From assembly GCA_023666905.1 (NCBI GenBank), contig JAMPBC010000001.1:312911-346310 (forward strand): a DNA stretch of 33,400 nucleotides, read 5' to 3'. A program made the position numbers and the translations under genes. Shown here piece after piece: positions 8,786 to 21,466 of this stretch. This DNA comes from Bacteroides sp. (lineage in GTDB: Bacteria > Bacteroidota > Bacteroidia > Bacteroidales > Muribaculaceae). How positions within the stretch are numbered: position 1 is the first letter of the stretch; each line of letters starts with the position of its first letter. The notes under the pieces are model-generated. The model was not told where the DNA came from. It worked only from the letters and a program-made list of their open reading frames with translations, and ran no database searches.

Positions 8786-8818
8786 GAGCTAATATGTAAA
8801 ATTGAGGCCGTGAAATTG

Positions 8819-8848
8819 TTGGAAATTGAAATAAATTGCATATCTTTG
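8819..8848 (+). promoter_or_regulatory. Bacteroidetes-type promoter of the GYF_2 gene pair
   Basis: A TTG (8819-8821) lies 19 bp before a perfect -7 box TATCTTTG (8841-8848). The ATG is 47 bp further on. The box sits just after the preceding terminator, so this starts a separate transcription unit. Confidence 0.78.
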
Positions 8849-8894
8849 GAAAATTAAAATCAACCCTTTAACTAACTTTTTATTTTTCTTTTTT

Positions 8895-9500
8895 ATGATT
8901 TACTACATAATGTACCAAGGAAAGGTTACCGGACCTATGACCCGGGAACAGATGGCTGCTTACAATGTCACAGCTGACACTATGGTGAGCGCCAATGGCA
9001 GCGAAGATTGGCAACCCCTCTATAAATTCCCCGAGCTTATGGAAATAGCCGGCAATGGAGCCGATTACGAAGAGTTTACAGGCTATCAGCGCACAGTGAC
9101 TTTCGGACAGGCTATTCAACGTTGTTTCAGTAAATATTGCAATTTCACCGGCCGCGCTTCGCGTTCCGAATTTTGGTGGTGGATTCTTTTTACATATATT
9201 TTAAGCTGGGCTATTTCATTTTTGCTGCCCGGTGTGGACTATGTGGAGCTCAGCAATGATCCCACAATTATTCTTACATCGCCGGGGATGATTGGCTCGG
9301 GAATTCTAAACCTTATACTACTTCTCCCCACCTTAGGTGTGACTGTTCGCCGATTGCACGATACCGGTCATTCCGGTTGGTGGTGGTGGCTCAATTTTGT
9401 GATATGCATTGGTCAGATAATACTGCTTGTGTGGTATTGCAAGGCTTCCGAGCCTCGCGCCAACGAATATGGCCCCGTGCCCAACACCGGTGAGGAATAA
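8895..9500 (+). CDS. GYF_2 domain fused to DUF805 membrane domain
   Basis: A 201-residue membrane protein. Residues 1-50 form a GYF_2 domain (YYIMYQGKVTGPMTREQM, then DWQPLYKFPEL), a small fold thought to bind peptides. Residues about 68-195 form a DUF805 domain with its hallmarks FTGRASRSEFWWW (84-96) and RRLHDTGHSGWWWW (152-165). Three or more hydrophobic segments are visible (about 94-113, 131-150, 162-181). The function of DUF805 is unknown. The next gene begins 24 bp downstream and carries a close copy of the same N-terminal domain. The ATG at 8895 begins directly at the GYF_2 fold. Confidence 0.92.
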   Translation: MIYYIMYQGKVTGPMTREQMAAYNVTADTMVSANGSEDWQPLYKFPELMEIAGNGADYEEFTGYQRTVTFGQAIQRCFSKYCNFTGRASRSEFWWWILFTYILSWAISFLLPGVDYVELSNDPTIILTSPGMIGSGILNLILLLPTLGVTVRRLHDTGHSGWWWWLNFVICIGQIILLVWYCKASEPRANEYGPVPNTGEE

Positions 9501-9524
9501 ACAAAAAGTTACCAGTTATTCACT

Positions 9525-9971
9525 GTGGAGTATTTTATAAAATTCAGAGGCGAGACCATCGGCCCGATGCGGGCTGATCAGGTTGTCGCATACAATGTCA
9601 ATGAAAACACGCCGGTGAGCGTCAACTACACCGACTGGCAACCGCTGTATCAGTATCCGGAGCTTATGCAAACTTTGCATAAGAAGAGTGACGAACGGCA
9701 AAGGAGCACGCCACCACCTTCTCCAACCGAGAGTTACAATTCTTACCGCGTTGCATGCGGAGTACTTGCCATTGTGATTGGAGGGTTCGGACTGCAATAT
9801 TTCATTATTGGAAAAGTAGCAGGAGGATTCATCAACATTGCTCTCGCCATAGCTACATGCGGGGCTTGGAGCGTTATCAACCTCATCCAAGGCATTATGA
9901 TTCTGTGCATGAGCGACAGCGAGTTCGAGACCAAATACGTGCACTCCACCTCTGTGTTCCCACTGTTCTAA
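9525..9971 (+). CDS. GYF_2 domain fused to TM2-like membrane domain
   Basis: A 148-residue membrane protein with a GTG start at 9525. Residues 1-50 are a GYF_2 domain very similar to that of the preceding gene (GPM, AYNV, DWQPLY and YPELM are shared). A Pro/Ser-rich linker (about 55-72) leads to a TM2-like hairpin: two hydrophobic helices (about 76-94 and 100-126) with GLQYFIIGKVAGG between them, followed by the SDSEFE tail common in this family. The GTG is chosen because it aligns exactly with the start of the neighbour's GYF_2 domain; no ATG is suitably placed. The pair forms a bicistronic unit closed by the terminator at 10000. The function is unknown. Confidence 0.88.
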   Translation: MEYFIKFRGETIGPMRADQVVAYNVNENTPVSVNYTDWQPLYQYPELMQTLHKKSDERQRSTPPPSPTESYNSYRVACGVLAIVIGGFGLQYFIIGKVAGGFINIALAIATCGAWSVINLIQGIMILCMSDSEFETKYVHSTSVFPLF

Positions 9972-9999
9972 CTTCACACAACTTTCAACCACATCACAA

Positions 10000-10043
10000 A
10001 ATGCAGCTGATTCACGGGGTGAATCAGCTGCATTGCTATTTTT
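10000..10043 (+). terminator. Strong intrinsic terminator after the GYF_2 pair
   Basis: AATGCAGCTGATTCAC (10000-10015) pairs perfectly with GTGAATCAGCTGCATT (10019-10034) over a 3-base loop, and TATTTTT follows. It separates this unit from the convergent endonuclease IV gene and may serve both. Confidence 0.9.
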
Positions 10044-10084
10044 GGCTATCTTCTACAAGATTTACTGCTAATGTGTCGGGGGGG

Positions 10085-10933
10085 TTAGGGATTTTCGACG
10101 AGGGAGTATAGCCAGGCTATTTCCTGGGGCCAGAGGGATTCGTCGGGGGTTTCGAGGATGAGGGGGATGGAGTCAAGGCGGGGGTCGTTCATCATCATCC
10201 GGAAGAAGTCGGGGCCTATCATTCCTTTGCCAAGCGATTCATGGCGGTCAACGTGCGAGCCGAGTCCTTTCTTGGAGTCGTTGAGGTGCATGCCGGAGAG
10301 GTACTGAAGACCAATTTCACGGTCAAATTCCTGCCACATTTCTTCATAGCCTTCAGGAGTGGCCAAATTGTATCCGGCGGCAAAAGCATGGCATGAATCG
10401 ATGCACACCCCTACCCTGTTCTTATGGTCAACGCCCTTGATTATGCGGGCAATCTGCGCAAATGAGAATCCGAGGTTGGAGCCTTGTCCGGCAGTATTTT
10501 CAATGACGGCTTTCACGCCCGAGGTTTTTTCAAGGGTGAGGTTTATGGACTCGGCAATGCGGTCAAGGCAGTCATTTTCATCAATTTGTTTCAGATGCGA
10601 GCCGGGATGGAAGTTTAGCAGCGTAAGTCCCAATTGTTCGCAGCGCTGCATCTCGTCAAGAAACGCCGCGCGGGATTTTTCAAGAGATTCGGGCGAGGGG
10701 GAGCCGAGATTTATCAAATAGCTGTCGTGAGGCAGGATAACGGAAGGAGTGTAACCGAATTCACGGCAACGGGCTTTGAACGCTTCAGCTTCTGACGGGG
10801 GAATGGGTTTGCTGGCCCAACGCGACGGGTTACGGGTGAAGAGGGCAAAGGCCTTGGCACCGATGTTGTGAGCATTGACCGGAGCAGCGCTGACACCGCT
10901 GCCGGACGAAACGTGAGCACCTACATATTTCAT
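10085..10933 (-). CDS. nfo: Deoxyribonuclease IV (endonuclease IV), AP endonuclease
   Basis: A 282-residue TIM-barrel enzyme that cuts the DNA backbone 5' to abasic sites in base-excision repair. The start [10 protein letters not shown] is typical, and the trinuclear zinc-site motifs are all present in order: [45 protein letters not shown] and ILETPDE. Length is normal for the family. It is transcribed toward the GYF_2 unit and divergently from uridine kinase. No TAnnTTTG box was found in its upstream gap, which instead holds two small hairpins. Confidence 0.97.
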   Translation of the reverse strand: MKYVGAHVSSGSGVSAAPVNAHNIGAKAFALFTRNPSRWASKPIPPSEAEAFKARCREFGYTPSVILPHDSYLINLGSPSPESLEKSRAAFLDEMQRCEQLGLTLLNFHPGSHLKQIDENDCLDRIAESINLTLEKTSGVKAVIENTAGQGSNLGFSFAQIARIIKGVDHKNRVGVCIDSCHAFAAGYNLATPEGYEEMWQEFDREIGLQYLSGMHLNDSKKGLGSHVDRHESLGKGMIGPDFFRMMMNDPRLDSIPLILETPDESLWPQEIAWLYSLVENP

Positions 10934-10966
10934 ATTGAGTGAGTTTTATGGGGTTAAATGGGTTAA

Positions 10967-11009
10967 GAGCCGCAAAGGCTCAACGGTAAAGGTCGGGATA
11001 ATTCCCGAC
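10967..11009. other. Two small hairpins between nfo and udk
   Basis: GAGCC/GGCTC (10967-10971 and 10977-10981) and GTCGGGA/TCCCGAC (10992-10998 and 11003-11009, loop TAAT) lie in the divergent gap. They might be operator sites or RNA structure; neither has a T-run. Confidence 0.35.
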
Positions 11010-11101
11010 ATATTCAAGCCTTTTGTAAAAAATATCGAATGGGAGAGATTAAAGTTGTGCCGAAAAATGAGCAAATATTTCGCAATTAAATCAAAAAAGG
11101 C

Positions 11102-11109
11102 TAACTTTG
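11102..11109 (+). promoter_or_regulatory. -7 box of udk
   Basis: TAACTTTG is a perfect match to TAnnTTTG, 24 bp before the ATG at 11134. The expected -33 TTTG is replaced by a weak ATTTCG. The box excludes the longer in-frame starts at 11107 and earlier. Confidence 0.65.
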
Positions 11110-11133
11110 TGGCAAGTAAATAAACTCACAACG

Positions 11134-11781
11134 ATGCTGATTATAGGAATAGCCGGAGGAACCGGCTCGGGCAAGACCACTGTGGTCAACAAAATCATCA
11201 ATAGTTTTCCTATTGGCGAAGTGGCCGTGTTGCCTCAAGATTCTTACTATAAAGACTCCAGCCATGTACCGCCCGAGGAGCGAAGCAAAATCAATTTCGA
11301 TGAGCCGGCAGCCATTGAGTGGACCCTGCTTGAGCAGCAGATTAAGGAGCTGAAGGAGGGTAAAACCATAGAGATGCCCACTTACTCATATCTCACATGC
11401 ACGCGTCAGGCCGAAACCGTTACGGTTGAGCCGCGCGATGTGGTGATTGTGGAAGGTATCCTGGTTCTGAATGACCCGGCCCTGCGCAGCATGATGGACG
11501 TGAAGGTGTTTGTTGACGCCGATGCCGACGACCGGCTTATCCGGGTAATTGCCCGCGACTGCGTGGAACGCGGCCGCACACCCGAAGCGGTGATTACACG
11601 ATATGAGGAGGTGTTAAAGCCTATGCACAACATGTACATAGAGCCTTCGAAACGGTTTGCCGACCTGATTGTGCCGCAAGGTGGCAACAACATTGTGGCC
11701 ATAAACCTACTTACCGACTACATTGAAGCGCGCCTGCGCAAGGAAGCTCAAAAGAGTCACACCGGTCAGCATCACTGCTAA
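11134..11781 (+). CDS. udk: Uridine kinase
   Basis: Phosphorylates uridine and cytidine to UMP and CMP in pyrimidine salvage. The 215-residue product has the P-loop GGTGSGKTT (8-16), the DSYYKD motif, NFDEPAAIEW, the substrate-binding PTYSYLTCTR and the lid-region RDCVERGRTPE, all as in known uridine kinases. The ATG at 11134 gives the canonical start LIIGIAGG. lptB starts 3 bp after its stop, so the two genes are probably co-transcribed even though the functions are unrelated. Confidence 0.95.
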   Translation: MLIIGIAGGTGSGKTTVVNKIINSFPIGEVAVLPQDSYYKDSSHVPPEERSKINFDEPAAIEWTLLEQQIKELKEGKTIEMPTYSYLTCTRQAETVTVEPRDVVIVEGILVLNDPALRSMMDVKVFVDADADDRLIRVIARDCVERGRTPEAVITRYEEVLKPMHNMYIEPSKRFADLIVPQGGNNIVAINLLTDYIEARLRKEAQKSHTGQHHC

Positions 11782-11784
11782 CAA

Positions 11785-12654
11785 ATGGAAGAGAACAACA
11801 TTAGCGAAATAACCACAGAACCAATGGCCGGAACTGAGAACAGCACCGCGCTCGGGGTGGAACAGAATGCTGAATCGGGCAACGAGTCAGAAGTTCCCGC
11901 ATACTCGGAGGATAAAATGGTTCTCCGCACAGATAATCTGGTGAAGAAATATGGGCGCCGCACGGTGGTGAACCATGTTTCAATCAATGTGACCCAAGGA
12001 GAGATTGTGGGACTGTTGGGGCCGAACGGTGCAGGAAAGACCACAACGTTCTACATGACCGTGGGCCTGATTACACCTAACGAAGGAAGAATTTTCCTAA
12101 ACGACAAGGACCTGACGAAGTATCCGGTTTACCGCCGCGCCCAGAACGGCATTGGCTATCTTGCACAGGAGGCCTCGGTGTTCCGCAAAATGACCGTCGA
12201 GGACAATATTCGCGCGGTGCTTGAAATGACCAAGCTCACCAAGGCCGAGCAGAAAGAGAAACTTGAAACGCTGATTGAAGAGTTCTCGCTGCAGAAGGTT
12301 TACAAGAACTATGGCGACCGATTGTCGGGCGGCGAACGGAGAAGAACCGAGATAGCCCGCTGTCTTGCCATCAATCCCAAGTTCATTATGCTCGACGAGC
12401 CGTTTGCAGGAGTAGACCCCATTGCAGTGGAGGACATCCAGTTTGTTGTCCACAAGCTCAAAAGCAAAAACATTGGTATTCTCATCACTGACCATAACGC
12501 CAATGAAACGCTTAACATCACAGACAGGGCTTACCTGCTGTTCGACGGCAAGATATTGTTTCAAGGCACTTCGGAGGAACTTGCCGATAATCCGGTGGTG
12601 AGGGAAAAATATCTTGGACGCGGCTTTATGTTCAACCGCAAGAAATTCAGTTGA
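11785..12654 (+). CDS. lptB: LPS export ABC transporter ATPase LptB
   Basis: The cytoplasmic ATPase that drives LPS extraction from the inner membrane with LptFG. After an acidic 44-residue extension the canonical sequence begins at Met45 ([13 protein letters not shown]). Motifs: Walker [10 protein letters not shown] (about 79-87), the LptB Q-loop [19 protein letters not shown], signature LSGGERRR, Walker [12 protein letters not shown] and switch HN in TDHNANE. The 289 residues exceed the usual 240-250 because of the Glu/Asn-rich N-terminus. The upstream ATG sits 3 bp after udk, favouring translation from 11785, but initiation at 11917 cannot be excluded. LptF/G genes are not in the window. 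Confidence 0.94.
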   Translation: MEENNISEITTEPMAGTENSTALGVEQNAESGNESEVPAYSEDKMVLRTDNLVKKYGRRTVVNHVSINVTQGEIVGLLGPNGAGKTTTFYMTVGLITPNEGRIFLNDKDLTKYPVYRRAQNGIGYLAQEASVFRKMTVEDNIRAVLEMTKLTKAEQKEKLETLIEEFSLQKVYKNYGDRLSGGERRRTEIARCLAINPKFIMLDEPFAGVDPIAVEDIQFVVHKLKSKNIGILITDHNANETLNITDRAYLLFDGKILFQGTSEELADNPVVREKYLGRGFMFNRKKFS

Positions 12655-12699
12655 AAACCTTAAAAATCACTAAACCAACTATACATAATAACCTTAATC

Positions 12700-14553
12700 A
12701 TGACAGAAAAAAGAGAGTTATTGTTTGACCAATTTCCGCCAGTCAGCACAGAGGAGTGGCGAGCAAAGGTCGAGACAGACCTGAAGGGTGCCCCGTTTGA
12801 CAAAAAACTTGTGTGGCGCACCAACGAAGGCTTCAACGTTCAGCCCATGTACAGGGCTGAGGACATCAAGGACCTTAAAACAACAGATTCGTTACCCGGC
12901 GAGTTTCCGTATGTTCGCGGAACACGCACCGACAACGACTGGCTTTCACGCCAGGAAATCATTGCCCCCAGTGCCGAAGAGGCCAACAAGGTGGCGCTGG
13001 ATGTGTTGATGAAAGGCATCAATTCATTGGGCTTTAAAATCAACGAGGGCACTGCCGACGAGCTCAAGACCCTGCTCAACGAAATAGAGCCCACAGCCGT
13101 GGAACTGAACTTCACCTGCTGCCCCAAACACGCACTTGAGTTTGCTGCTACATTAGTGGCATACATCAAGGAACGCGGCATTGAAAAAGAGTTCAACGGC
13201 TCGATTGACTTCAACCCTTTCCGCAAAGCTTTGAAGCACGGTGTGGAATTCCCCGGCGACATTGCTGAGATGGGTGTGAAACTGCTTGAAATTGTGAAAG
13301 ACGTTCCCTGTCTGAAAGTGCTTGCAGTTGACAGCATGATGCTTTCAAATGCCGGTGCATATATTTATCAAGAACTTGGATATGCTTTGGCATGGGGCGC
13401 CGAATGGCTCACCTTGCTCACTGAAAAGGGTGTTGAGGCAGCTGAAGTTGCCCGCCGCATCAAGTTCAACATGGGCGTTTCAAGCAACTATTTCATGGAG
13501 CTTGCCAAATTCCGTGCCGCACGCATGCTCTGGGCCCAGATTGTGAAGCAGTACGGTGTTGACAATGCCGACTGTAAAATGGCCGTGCACGCTGTTACAT
13601 CGCGCTTCAACCAAACCATCTACGATGCATACGTGAACCTGCTCAGAAGCCAGACCGAATGTATGTCGGCAGCACTTGCTGGTGTTGACTCAATAACAGT
13701 TACTCCGTTCGACACTCCTTACAAAACTCCCGACGATTTCTCGGAACGCATTGCCCGCAACCAGCAGTTCCTGCTTAAGGAGGAGAGCCATCTGGACAAA
13801 GTGGTTGACCCGGCAGGCGGCAGCTACTATGTGGAGACTCTGACCGTTGCCATTGCACAGCAAGCATGGAAAGTGTTCCTTGAAGTTGAAGAAACCGGCG
13901 GTTTCCTTGCCAACGTTAACAACGGAACCGTTCAGAAAGTAATCACCGAAACTTCGGAAAAACGTCACACTGACGTGGCTCGCCGCAAAGAGATTTTGCT
14001 CGGCACCAACCAATATCCCAACATCAACGAGATGGCCGCTGAAAAGATTGAAATCAAAGGCGCAGGATGCGGTTGCGGATGCCACAATGGTGAAAAAGAG
14101 GAAGGTGGCAAAGGCCTGCCTACCGCACGCGCTGCAAGCAGTTTCGAGGAACTCCGCCTTGCCACCGAGGCAGCATCGAACCGTCCGAAAGTGTTCATGC
14201 TCACCATCGGCAATCTGGCAATGCGTCTGGCCCGCGCCCAGTTCTCGACCAACTTCTTTGGATGTGCCGGTTACGAAATAATTGACAATCTTGGATTTGA
14301 AACCGTTCAGGAAGGCGTGGATGCCGCTCTTGAAAAGGGTGCCGACGTTGTTGTGCTCTGCTCGAGCGACGATGAATATGCCACTCTTGCTCCCGAGGCA
14401 TTCAAATACCTCGACGGCCGTGCCGAATTTGTGGTTGCCGGCTCACCCGCCTGCATGGACGAGCTTAAGGCTCAGGGCATAAACGATTACGTTCATGTTC
14501 GTTGCAACGTGCTCGATGTTCTCCGCGACTTCAACAACCGACTTCTTAAATAA
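12700..14553 (+). CDS. mutA: Methylmalonyl-CoA mutase small subunit
   Basis: The non-catalytic partner of MutB in the heterodimeric adenosylcobalamin enzyme that interconverts succinyl-CoA and (R)-methylmalonyl-CoA in propionate metabolism. Of 617 residues, the first about 440 are a mutase TIM barrel. The C-terminal about 115 form a B12-binding-like domain that lacks the DxHxxG cobalamin ligand, as expected for the small subunit. The linker contains an unusual Cys-Gly run, GCGCGCH, with Cys457, Cys459, Cys461 and His462, followed by a Glu/Gly/Lys stretch. C-ending codons dominate, suggesting high expression. mutB follows after 23 bp. No separate promoter is obvious in the 45-bp gap after lptB. 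Confidence 0.95.
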   Translation: MTEKRELLFDQFPPVSTEEWRAKVETDLKGAPFDKKLVWRTNEGFNVQPMYRAEDIKDLKTTDSLPGEFPYVRGTRTDNDWLSRQEIIAPSAEEANKVALDVLMKGINSLGFKINEGTADELKTLLNEIEPTAVELNFTCCPKHALEFAATLVAYIKERGIEKEFNGSIDFNPFRKALKHGVEFPGDIAEMGVKLLEIVKDVPCLKVLAVDSMMLSNAGAYIYQELGYALAWGAEWLTLLTEKGVEAAEVARRIKFNMGVSSNYFMELAKFRAARMLWAQIVKQYGVDNADCKMAVHAVTSRFNQTIYDAYVNLLRSQTECMSAALAGVDSITVTPFDTPYKTPDDFSERIARNQQFLLKEESHLDKVVDPAGGSYYVETLTVAIAQQAWKVFLEVEETGGFLANVNNGTVQKVITETSEKRHTDVARRKEILLGTNQYPNINEMAAEKIEIKGAGCGCGCHNGEKEEGGKGLPTARAASSFEELRLATEAASNRPKVFMLTIGNLAMRLARAQFSTNFFGCAGYEIIDNLGFETVQEGVDAALEKGADVVVLCSSDDEYATLAPEAFKYLDGRAEFVVAGSPACMDELKAQGINDYVHVRCNVLDVLRDFNNRLLK

Positions 14554-14576
14554 TCCACTTTTCACCTTATTATAAT

Positions 14577-16712
14577 ATGAGACCCGATTTTAAAACCATC
14601 GACATAACAAAAGATGCATTCGGCGCACAGCATGCCCCGATTGCCGAGGGTGAAGAATGGATCACCCCGGAACGCATCCCGGTAAAGACAGTCTACACCA
14701 AGGACGACCTCGAAGGTCTGGAACATTTGAACTATGTTTCCGGTCTTCCCCCATTTTTGCGTGGCCCGTACAGCGCCATGTATCCTTTGCGCCCCTGGAC
14801 CATCCGCCAATATGCAGGATTCTCCACCGCCGCAGAATCGAACGCATTCTATCGCCGCAACCTTGCTGCCGGACAGAAAGGCCTTTCAGTAGCATTTGAC
14901 CTTGCAACACACCGCGGTTACGATGCCGACCACGAACGTGTTGTGGGCGACGTTGGTAAAGCCGGTGTGTCAATTTGCTCACTTGACGACATGAAGGTGC
15001 TTTTCGATGGTATTCCTTTGAACAAAATGTCAGTTTCAATGACCATGAACGGAGCCGTGCTCCCCGTTTTGGCATTCTATATCAATGCCGGACTGGAACA
15101 GGGTGCCACGCTCACCGAAATGGCCGGTACAATCCAGAACGACATTTTGAAAGAGTTCATGGTGCGTAACACCTACATTTACCCGCCGGAATTCTCAATG
15201 CGCATTATCGCTGACATTTTCGAGTACACTTCGCAGAACATGCCCAAGTTCAACTCAATTTCCATTTCGGGCTACCACATGCAGGAAGCCGGTGCAACTT
15301 GCGACATTGAGTTGGCTTACACCCTGGCCGACGGTTTGGAATATCTGCGTGCCGGTGTGAACGCAGGCATGGACATTGACGCCTTTGCCCCGCGCCTCTC
15401 GTTCTTCTGGGCCATTGGCATGAACTTCTTCATGGAAATTGCCAAGATGCGCGCCGCACGTATGCTTTGGGCCAAGATTGTGAAACAATTCAATCCCAAG
15501 AACCCCAAATCACTGGCACTGCGCACCCACTCACAGACTTCGGGATGGTCGCTCACCGAGCAGGACCCCTTCAACAATGTTGGCCGTACATGTATCGAGG
15601 CTATGGGCGCCGCACTGGGTCACACTCAGTCGCTCCACACCAACGCCCTTGACGAGGCAATTGCACTTCCCACCGATTTCTCGGCACGCATTGCCCGTAA
15701 CACTCAGATTTACATCCAGGAAGAGACCATGATTACCAAGCAGGTTGACCCCTGGGCAGGTTCATACTATGTTGAGGCTCTCACCAACGAGATTGCTCAC
15801 CGCGCATGGGAACACATTCAGGAAATCGAGAAACTCGGCGGTATGGCCAAGGCTATTGAAACCGGTATTCCCAAACTGCGCATCGAGGAGGCTTCGGCAC
15901 GCACCCAGGCACGCATCGACTCCGGCCGTCAGACCATTGTGGGTATCAACAAATACCGTCTGGACCACGAAGACCCGATTGACATTCTTGAAATTGACAA
16001 CACCGAAGTTCGCAAGGAGCAAATTGAACGTCTTAACGATGTGAAAGCTCATCGCGACGAAGCCAAGGTGAAAGAAGCTCTTGAAGCCATTACCGAGTGC
16101 GTCCGCACCGGCGAAGGCAACCTTCTTGACCTTGCAGTGAAGGCAGCAGGATTGCGTGCCACACTTGGAGAAATTTCAGATGCCTGCGAAGCAGTAGTGG
16201 GCCGTTACAAAGCAGCAATCAGAACCATATCAGGCGTGTATTCAAACGAAACAAAAGGCGATGCTGACTTTGAGAAAGCTCAGCGCATGTGTGAGGAATT
16301 TGCAAAACGTGAAGGCCGTCAGCCCCGTATCATGATAGCAAAGATGGGACAGGACGGTCACGACCGCGGTGCAAAAGTTGTGGCAACCGGCTATGCCGAC
16401 TGTGGATTCGACGTGGACATGGGACCGCTGTTCCAGACTCCGGCCGAGGCAGCTCGCCAGGCAGTGGAAAACGACGTTCACATTCTTGGTGTGAGCTCGC
16501 TTGCCGCCGGCCACAAAACCCTCATCCCCCAGGTTATTGAAGAACTCAAGAAGCTTGGCCGCGAGGACATTATGGTAACAGCCGGTGGTGTAATCCCCGC
16601 TCAGGACTATGACTTCCTTTACAAGGCAGGCGTAGCCGCAATTTTCGGTCCCGGTACCCGCATCCCGGTTTCTGCAATCAAGATGCTTGAAATTCTTGAA
16701 AACGAGGAATAA
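14577..16712 (+). CDS. mutB: Methylmalonyl-CoA mutase large (catalytic) subunit
   Basis: The catalytic subunit of the B12-dependent mutase, 711 residues, full length. The TIM barrel holds conserved segments such as [17 protein letters not shown] and [16 protein letters not shown]. The C-terminal cobalamin-binding domain has the DxHxxG motif as DGHDRG (593-598, axial ligand His595) and the later GVSSLAAGH and TAGGVIP loops. Together with MutA it should allow this organism to make propionate from succinate, or the reverse; the epimerase and decarboxylase are not in the window. An intrinsic terminator lies 28 bp after the stop. Confidence 0.98.
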   Translation: MRPDFKTIDITKDAFGAQHAPIAEGEEWITPERIPVKTVYTKDDLEGLEHLNYVSGLPPFLRGPYSAMYPLRPWTIRQYAGFSTAAESNAFYRRNLAAGQKGLSVAFDLATHRGYDADHERVVGDVGKAGVSICSLDDMKVLFDGIPLNKMSVSMTMNGAVLPVLAFYINAGLEQGATLTEMAGTIQNDILKEFMVRNTYIYPPEFSMRIIADIFEYTSQNMPKFNSISISGYHMQEAGATCDIELAYTLADGLEYLRAGVNAGMDIDAFAPRLSFFWAIGMNFFMEIAKMRAARMLWAKIVKQFNPKNPKSLALRTHSQTSGWSLTEQDPFNNVGRTCIEAMGAALGHTQSLHTNALDEAIALPTDFSARIARNTQIYIQEETMITKQVDPWAGSYYVEALTNEIAHRAWEHIQEIEKLGGMAKAIETGIPKLRIEEASARTQARIDSGRQTIVGINKYRLDHEDPIDILEIDNTEVRKEQIERLNDVKAHRDEAKVKEALEAITECVRTGEGNLLDLAVKAAGLRATLGEISDACEAVVGRYKAAIRTISGVYSNETKGDADFEKAQRMCEEFAKREGRQPRIMIAKMGQDGHDRGAKVVATGYADCGFDVDMGPLFQTPAEAARQAVENDVHILGVSSLAAGHKTLIPQVIEELKKLGREDIMVTAGGVIPAQDYDFLYKAGVAAIFGPGTRIPVSAIKMLEILENEE

Positions 16713-16740
16713 ACCGAACCATTCCTTATTCTACAATATG

Positions 16741-16777
16741 CAAGAGGCACCCCGAAATGGAGTGCCTCTTGTTTATT
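16741..16777 (+). terminator. Terminator after mutB
   Basis: CAAGAGGCAC (16741-16750) pairs with GTGCCTCTTG (16762-16771), with partial extra pairing inside the loop, followed by TTTATT. It lies between mutB and the convergent holA gene. Confidence 0.85.
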
Positions 16778-16832
16778 AGAGCTTATTCTTTAAGGAGTGG
16801 GGGCTTAAAGCTTTGGTGACGAGTGGGGAGAA

Positions 16833-17870
16833 TCAGAAGCTGATGTCGCCGCGGGCATTGAATATTTTGAAGAGTAGGGCGTGGAGAAGGTCGTACTCGT
16901 TTTGCCTGCTGCCTATTCCTTTGATGTTGGCATCAAACCGGCGCAGTGCGGCAATTATTTCAATTGTTTGATAGGCATTGTAGTTTCGCATGCCCATTGT
17001 GAAACGTGTGAGCTGTTTGTCCCATTTTAGTCCAAGAACAGACATGAGTGACGAGGGGGATTTGTCGCGAGTGAATTGCGCGGTGAGCAGCGAAGCAAAG
17101 TAAGAAAAAATGTTTGAGGCTGTGCGGGCCGCGGGGCAGTTCTTGGGATTACGGCGGAAGTAAGCCAAGATTTTAAAGGATTTTGCAGCATTACGGGCGG
17201 CAATGGCATCGACAAGTTCAAAGTCGTTATAGTCCTTGCTCACACCGATGTTACGCTCAATGCTCTCGGGCGTAACCATGGCTCCGGGCGAAAGAACCAT
17301 TGCCAGTTTGTTGATTTCGTTGTATATTTTTGCCGCATCGGTGCCAAGATAGTCGCACAGCATTGCGAGTCCCTTAGGTTCAATGTTCAATCCCTTTGAG
17401 CGGACAATTCCGGTTATCAGAGCATCAACATTTCGGCCGGTGGGCTTTTTCGATTCAAAGATAACCGAGTTAGCCTTGCGGGCTGCCGCGAGCAAGTCCT
17501 TGCCCTTGGCTTTGTCACCGCGAAAACAGATAACCAGCACTGTTGACGGATTAAGCGTCGACACATACGCATGAAGTTTGTTAATTTCATCGGCTCGGGC
17601 AGCCTGGGCTTCTTTTACAATAACCGTCTGGTGGTCGGCCATCATGGGGTAGCGGCGGCAAGCGCCGATAATGGTATCGGCTTTAACCTCGGGAGCGTAG
17701 AATGTGTAAAGATTGAAGTCGCGCTCCGACTCGGGCACGGACTCTTCGAACGCTTTGGTTAGTTCATCAATAAAATATCCTTCCTCGCCATGAAGAATGT
17801 ATAAGGGAACGAATTTCCCTTGCTTTATGCTTTTCAGGAGGTCGGAAAAGGCTGGAGCTGCAGCTGGCAT
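16833..17870 (-). CDS. holA: DNA polymerase III subunit delta
   Basis: The delta subunit of the clamp loader, which opens the beta sliding clamp. The 345-residue sequence shows the family pattern: the early LYILHGEEGYFIDEL segment (about 23-37), the degenerate AAA+ region with RRYPMM and TVIVKEAQ, LVICFRG, then the helical domain with LCDYLGTDAAKIYNEINKL (about 185-203) and the C-terminal collar domain. The start at 17870 lies 26 bp from the shared palindromic promoter. It is divergent from the HsdR_N-like gene and convergent with mutB. Confidence 0.93.
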   Translation of the reverse strand: MPAAAPAFSDLLKSIKQGKFVPLYILHGEEGYFIDELTKAFEESVPESERDFNLYTFYAPEVKADTIIGACRRYPMMADHQTVIVKEAQAARADEINKLHAYVSTLNPSTVLVICFRGDKAKGKDLLAAARKANSVIFESKKPTGRNVDALITGIVRSKGLNIEPKGLAMLCDYLGTDAAKIYNEINKLAMVLSPGAMVTPESIERNIGVSKDYNDFELVDAIAARNAAKSFKILAYFRRNPKNCPAARTASNIFSYFASLLTAQFTRDKSPSSLMSVLGLKWDKQLTRFTMGMRNYNAYQTIEIIAALRRFDANIKGIGSRQNEYDLLHALLFKIFNARGDISF

Positions 17871-17871
17871 T

Positions 17872-17926
17872 TTTGTAAAATCAATGATTAATGTGTAAAT
17901 TTACACATTAATTTCCGAATTGCAAA
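17872..17926. promoter_or_regulatory. Symmetric divergent promoter on a perfect 26-bp palindrome
   Basis: The palindrome ATTAATGTGTAAA/TTTACACATTAAT (17887-17912) is perfect. Its centre is TAAATTTA (17896-17903), which reads as a near-perfect -7 box (7/8) on both strands. A TTTG lies 20 bp upstream for the + direction (17872-17875) and 19 bp upstream for the - direction (CAAA, 17923-17926). The two ATG codons are 24-25 bp away on each side. Polymerase could bind in either direction but not both at once, or the palindrome could be an operator. Confidence 0.65.
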
Positions 17927-17927
17927 A

Positions 17928-21310
<3,383 letters not shown>

Positions 21311-21366
21311 GCCTCGTAGAATAGGATTTATTAACGCGAATGAGCGAATTTTAAGTTGCCAACCTA

Positions 21367-21397
21367 TTGATATTGCATTGCAGATTGCGTAACTTTG
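21367..21397 (+). promoter_or_regulatory. Promoter of the pta-ackA operon
   Basis: TTG (21367-21369), a 20-bp spacer and a perfect -7 box TAACTTTG (21390-21397). The pta ATG at 21467 lies about 70 bp downstream, leaving a leader of about 60 bases. The alternative in-frame TTG start at 21395 falls inside the box and is rejected. Confidence 0.75.
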
Positions 21398-21438
21398 CAC
21401 AAATGCAATTCAATGGATTGCAATGACAAACAATTGCA
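21372..21438. repeat. Cluster of ATTGCA/TGCAAT hexamers around the pta promoter
   Basis: Five copies of ATTGCA or its complement occur at 21372, 21377, 21404 (inverted), 21417 and 21433, with a near-copy ATTGCG at 21384. The 21404 and 21417 copies can form a hairpin at the 5' end of the leader RNA. They may be operator half-sites or chance. Confidence 0.4.
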
Positions 21439-21466
21439 AAAACATAACCAACCCACACAAAGAAAA

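Noticed and set aside
8905-8935. Possible dif-like site (CATAATGTACC)
   Set aside because: Only one arm resembles a XerC/XerD site, and it lies inside the GYF_2 coding region.
10935-11123. Small + strand open frame of 62 codons
   Set aside because: It covers two hairpins and the udk -7 box; no family likeness.
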